A stretch of DNA of 8,814 nt, from the NCBI GenBank assembly GCA_013360825.1, contig JABWAY010000169.1, forward strand, positions 1-8,814, read 5' to 3'. The position numbers and the translations under genes were made by a program. The stretch comes from Candidatus Brocadiia bacterium. GTDB taxonomy: Bacteria > Planctomycetota > MHYJ01 > WSZJ01. Position 1 is the first letter of the stretch; every line of letters begins with the position of its first letter. The notes beneath the pieces are model-generated. The model did not search any database. It saw only the letters and a program-made list of their open reading frames with translations, and was not told where the DNA came from. Below, piece after piece: positions 6,419 through 8,814 of the stretch.

Positions 6419-7676
6419 AACCGCCCGGCTGGCCCTCCGCTCGCTCGCGCTTCAGAAAGTGCGCGCGCTGCTGACGATGCTCGGCGTCGTCATCGGCGTC
6501 GCGGCCGTCATCGCGATGCTGTCGATCAGCGAGGGGGCGAAACTCGAGACGCTGGAACAGATCCGCGTGCTCGGCGTGAACAACCTCCGCGTCCGCAGCG
6601 TGAAGCCCGTGATCACCGAGCGGAAGGAGGAGGAGGCCTCGCGTGAGAACTGGATTTTCGAGTACGGGCTGCGCTTCGCCGAACTCGCCCGCTTTCAGAC
6701 CCTCCTCCCGGACGTCGAGCTGGTCGTCCCGCTCCGGGAACTCCGGAAGGACGTCTGGGCCGGGGACCGGAAGACGGACATCACGGTGGTGGGGACCAGT
6801 TCCCATCTCGCGGAGATCCTGAATTACCGGGCGCAGGCCGGGCGGTTCCTGACCCCGTCGGACGAGGAATCGCTGCGCCGGGTGTGCGTTCTCGGCTCCG
6901 GTGCCCGGCGGAAGCTGTTCCGGTTCCAGCCCTGGCAGGGGGAAGACGTGAAGGTCGGCGAAGCCTGGTTCCGCGTCGTCGGGGTCATGGAGGACAAGTC
7001 AGCCAAGGCTTCGGGAGGAATCAACCTGCCCGACCTGAACAACCAGATCTACGTCCCCTACGCGACGGCGATGGGAGTTTACGGCGCGACTTCCGTCAAG
7101 GAGACGACCGGAAACTTCGAAGCGGTGAAGGTGGAGGTGGACGAGGCGATCCTGCGAATCCGCAGCGAGGACCGGATCGTCCCGGTCGGGCGGTCGCTTC
7201 GGCACATGCTCACGCGGGCCCACCCCCAGGGGGATTTCGAGGTGATCGTCCCGCTCGAGCTGCTGCACCAGTCCCAGCGGACGCAGCGGACCTTTACGAT
7301 CGTCATGGCTTCGATCGCGGCGCTGTCGCTCCTGGTCGGCGGGATCGGGATCATGAACATCATGCTCGCGAACGTCGCGGAGCGGAAAAAGGAGATCGGG
7401 ACGCGGCGCGCGCTGGGGGCGCGCAAACGGGACATCCGCCGGCAGTTCCTGATGGAGAGCGTGCTCCTCTCCCTGATCGGCGGCCTCCTCGGCATCGCGC
7501 TCGGCGCCGGAGGTGCCCGACTGATCCAGCTCGCCGCCGGGTGGCAGACGCTGGTCTCCCCGTTCGCGGTCGTCCTCGCCTTCGCCGTCGCCACCGCCGC
7601 CGGCGCGGTCTTCGGCACCTGGCCGGCGATCAAGGCCGCGTCCGTCGACCCGATCGTCGCGCTGCGCGAGGAGTAG
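6405..7676 (+). CDS. MacB/FtsX-type ABC transporter permease
   Basis: This 423-residue inner-membrane protein has the MacB permease plan: one N-terminal helix, a large periplasmic domain, and three C-terminal helices. TM1 is about residues 22-41 in a stretch reading LLTMLGVVIGVAAVI, followed by the family's SISEGAK. The periplasmic MacB_PCD domain runs to about 295. TM2 is 297-322 (GGIGIMNIML), then the cytoplasmic EIGTRRALGARKRDI coupling segment (330 onward), TM3 352-372 and TM4 385-405. The end PAIKAASVDPIVALREE is the conserved FtsX-domain terminus. In the MacAB-TolC mechanism such permeases do not carry substrate through the membrane. They transmit ATPase motion to pump periplasmic substrate through the adaptor and channel, and the same role is inferred here. 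LolC/LolE-type lipoprotein release is less likely because adaptor and channel genes are linked. It is the last gene of the operon, 18 bases from the convergent gene. Confidence 0.93.
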   Translation: MGPLETARLALRSLALQKVRALLTMLGVVIGVAAVIAMLSISEGAKLETLEQIRVLGVNNLRVRSVKPVITERKEEEASRENWIFEYGLRFAELARFQTLLPDVELVVPLRELRKDVWAGDRKTDITVVGTSSHLAEILNYRAQAGRFLTPSDEESLRRVCVLGSGARRKLFRFQPWQGEDVKVGEAWFRVVGVMEDKSAKASGGINLPDLNNQIYVPYATAMGVYGATSVKETTGNFEAVKVEVDEAILRIRSEDRIVPVGRSLRHMLTRAHPQGDFEVIVPLELLHQSQRTQRTFTIVMASIAALSLLVGGIGIMNIMLANVAERKKEIGTRRALGARKRDIRRQFLMESVLLSLIGGLLGIALGAGGARLIQLAAGWQTLVSPFAVVLAFAVATAAGAVFGTWPAIKAASVDPIVALREE

Positions 7677-7694
7677 GGGCGCACCCGAGGCGGG

Positions 7695-8669
7695 CTACCG
7701 CGGCTTCGGTCCGGGCCCCGGGGGCTTGTTCGGCGGAGGCTTGTTCGGCGGGGGCTTGTGGGGAGGAGGTTTGTCCGGCTGCGGATTCTCGCCGACCCCC
7801 GGCGGCCGGTCCGGCGGCTTCTCCGGCTGCGTCTCGGGCTCCGCAATCCCCCTCCACCGCACGCTCGTCACCCGCGCCGTCGTCCCCTCCACCCGGATCT
7901 TGGCCGTCCCGGAGGCCGACGGGCTCCACGGAATCGCCGCCAGCGTGCGCCCGTCGACGACCGCCTCCGCCCGATCCCCCGCCACCCGCATCTGCAGCCG
8001 GTGCGCCCCCGCCGGGACCTCGTCCTTCGCGAACCACGATCCCCGCAGCCCCGTGGACAGCTGCCCCGGCCCGTCAAGTGAGAAATCAATCTCAATCTCG
8101 ACGCTCTTCCAGGACTTCGACGTCAGCAGGTCCCCGCCCTCCACCACGATCGCCCCCTCCCCGGCGGACACCGACACCCGGTCCCGTTTCACGAAGTTCG
8201 CCAGCGACCGCTGGTCGAACAGCTCCGTCCACCCCTCCGGCGTCGGCGGCCGGACGGCGCGCCCCGCCCCGGGCCGCGGATCCCCCCAGGGGAACGCCGG
8301 CACGTCCGCGTCCGGCGACGCGGAAAGCGCCTGCAGGCTCGCGCCCCGGAAGGAGACCTCGGCATCCTCCACCGCGAGCACGAACGCCCCCTCCCCCGCG
8401 ACGTCCGGGAACTGCCCCGACCGGACCAGAAGCACGGCATCGATCCGCAGGAACGCGCATCCCTCGAAAACCACCACGTCCGCACCCCGCCACTCGCCGG
8501 GCCGGTCCGCCGGGAGAACCCAGTCCACCGCCGCGGCGCTTCCGTCCCTCCCCCGCAGCCGGATCGCCTTTCCCGAGTGGACGCAGTACTCGAACCGGAA
8601 GCGGGCGTTCCGCGGCGCCGCGATCCGCGCCTCGGTCGCCGCGCCCGCCTCCGGCAAGCGCATTTTCAT
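7695..8669 (-). CDS. Tandem DUF1080-like beta-sandwich protein with proline-rich tail, probably 5'-truncated
   Basis: Two sandwich modules are readable. The downstream one (about 8235 to 7845) begins GWTELFDQRSLANFVK, close to the GW..LFD..SL opening of DUF1080 (3-keto-disaccharide hydrolase, concanavalin-like) domains, and closes with TARVTSVRWRGI. The upstream one (about 8640 to 8310) holds HSGKAIRLRG and closes with EVSFRGASLQAL but lacks the corresponding opening of about 40 residues. A tail rich in KPPPN repeats follows to TAG at 7695-7697. No signal peptide is visible, although family members are often exported or attached to larger proteins. The start is uncertain. In-frame ATGs lie at 8696, 8669 and 8663 and a TTG at 8768. 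I give 8669 to limit overlap with the TIR sequence on the other strand. The ATG at 8696 has a better AAGGG upstream. Sequence above about 8650 does not look like this family, so the true N-terminus is probably lost. Catalysis cannot be claimed. Confidence 0.65.
   Translation of the reverse strand: MKMRLPEAGAATEARIAAPRNARFRFEYCVHSGKAIRLRGRDGSAAAVDWVLPADRPGEWRGADVVVFEGCAFLRIDAVLLVRSGQFPDVAGEGAFVLAVEDAEVSFRGASLQALSASPDADVPAFPWGDPRPGAGRAVRPPTPEGWTELFDQRSLANFVKRDRVSVSAGEGAIVVEGGDLLTSKSWKSVEIEIDFSLDGPGQLSTGLRGSWFAKDEVPAGAHRLQMRVAGDRAEAVVDGRTLAAIPWSPSASGTAKIRVEGTTARVTSVRWRGIAEPETQPEKPPDRPPGVGENPQPDKPPPHKPPPNKPPPNKPPGPGPKPR
7723..7782 (-). repeat. Four tandem 15-base units encoding a KPPPN-type tail
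   Basis: Units begin at 7723, 7738, 7753 and 7768. The first two differ at one base (GGCTTGTTCGGCGGA/G) and the other two diverge further. Read on the minus strand, they encode K-P-P-P-(N/H)-like steps near the C-terminus of the DUF1080-like protein. Looser copies continue around 7801-7830. Such a tail is probably disordered, as a spacer or an envelope- or cell-wall-associated segment. Confidence 0.85.
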
Positions 8670-8814
8670 CTCATGCCACCCGGCGGAAGAGGCCATGAAA
8701 AACGCCCTTGCCAACCACCTGCGCCCGCTCAAACGCACGGGCATCGCCACTTGTTGGCACGAGGGCAAGGCCGCTCCGGGCGAGGATTTGTCGGTGGCCG
8801 TGCAGCGCGAGCGG
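8659..8814 (+). CDS. TIR-domain protein, N-terminal fragment without an evident start codon (runs off right edge)
   Basis: In this frame 52 residues are visible, beginning RIFISCHPAEEAMKNALANH and continuing with LRPLKRTGIATCWHEGKAAP, GEDLSVAVQRER. This matches the opening of bacterial TIR domains: beta strand A (vFISys..de), a helix ending in HL..L.R.G, then a WH(d).k..pG.(d/e) segment before the helix carrying '..i...L'. TIR domains are NAD-cleaving or signalling modules, frequent in bacterial immunity and in planctomycete and cyanobacterial multidomain proteins. The catalytic glutamate would be further right, so activity cannot be judged. The frame upstream is open but contains no ATG, GTG or TTG between 8053 and 8695. 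The ATG at 8695 would drop the first beta strand. Either the gene lost its 5' end, or the start is a rare ATT at 8662, or the domain belonged to a longer protein. Base composition is less extreme than in the neighbouring genes. Confidence 0.6.

Noticed and set aside
7677..7694. Bidirectional terminator between the convergent genes
   Set aside because: The gap is 18 bases and shows no inverted repeat with a T or A tract.
7723..7782. Short-repeat cluster as a CRISPR array
   Set aside because: The units are directly adjacent with no spacers, are 15 bases long and keep a reading frame, so they are a coding tandem repeat.
6884..8698. 604-residue plus-strand open frame spanning permease and the convergent gene
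   Set aside because: It is out of frame with the permease and antisense to the DUF1080-like gene. Its composition (runs of P, R, A and S) is that of a shadow frame.
8695..8814. ATG at 8695 as the start of the TIR protein
   Set aside because: GGAAGAGG lies just upstream but only two bases away, and this start would remove the RIFISCH strand that is part of the TIR fold. Homology clearly extends upstream.

Overview
This is a very GC-rich window from a Gram-negative bacterium. A TolC-like outer-membrane channel with a lipoprotein signal and an HlyD/MacA adaptor imply an outer membrane. The combination of YfhO-type membrane protein, split MacAB pump, tandem DUF1080-like sandwich modules and a TIR domain fits Planctomycetota or a relative best. 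That assignment is an inference from gene content and style; there is no rRNA or marker gene here.

Layout. (1) 3-794, plus strand: the C-terminal 263 residues of a YfhO-like multi-pass membrane protein, cut by the left edge. (2) 798-830: an imperfect hairpin in a small AT-richer island just after that gene. (3) 879-2636, plus strand: a complete half-size ABC exporter (MsbA/LmrA class) that has no Shine-Dalgarno but has a TACACT box placed as for a leaderless transcript. (4) 2755-7676, plus strand: a tight four-gene operon made of outer-membrane channel lipoprotein, HlyD/MacA adaptor, LolD/MacB-type ATPase and MacB/FtsX-type permease. Each junction overlaps by 4 to 14 bases, so the proteins are probably made in a coupled way. 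(5) 7695-about 8650, minus strand: a convergent gene with two DUF1080-like beta-sandwich modules and a proline/lysine-rich tail, apparently missing its 5' end. (6) 8659-8814, plus strand: the start of a TIR domain running off the right edge, with no usable start codon upstream of its first beta strand.

The operon in (4) encodes a complete tripartite efflux pump. The ATPase and the permease form the inner-membrane motor, the adaptor spans the periplasm with a long helical hairpin, and the TolC-like lipoprotein is the outer-membrane duct. Substrates cannot be read from the sequence. The separate exporter in (3) is probably an independent transporter.

The most unusual place is the right end. 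The homology of a minus-strand DUF1080-like gene stops within about ten bases of where plus-strand TIR homology begins, and each gene seems to lack its 5' end. That looks like a recombination or insertion junction, or an assembly join. I found no tRNA, rRNA, CRISPR array, insertion sequence or complete defence system, and no clearly novel system.
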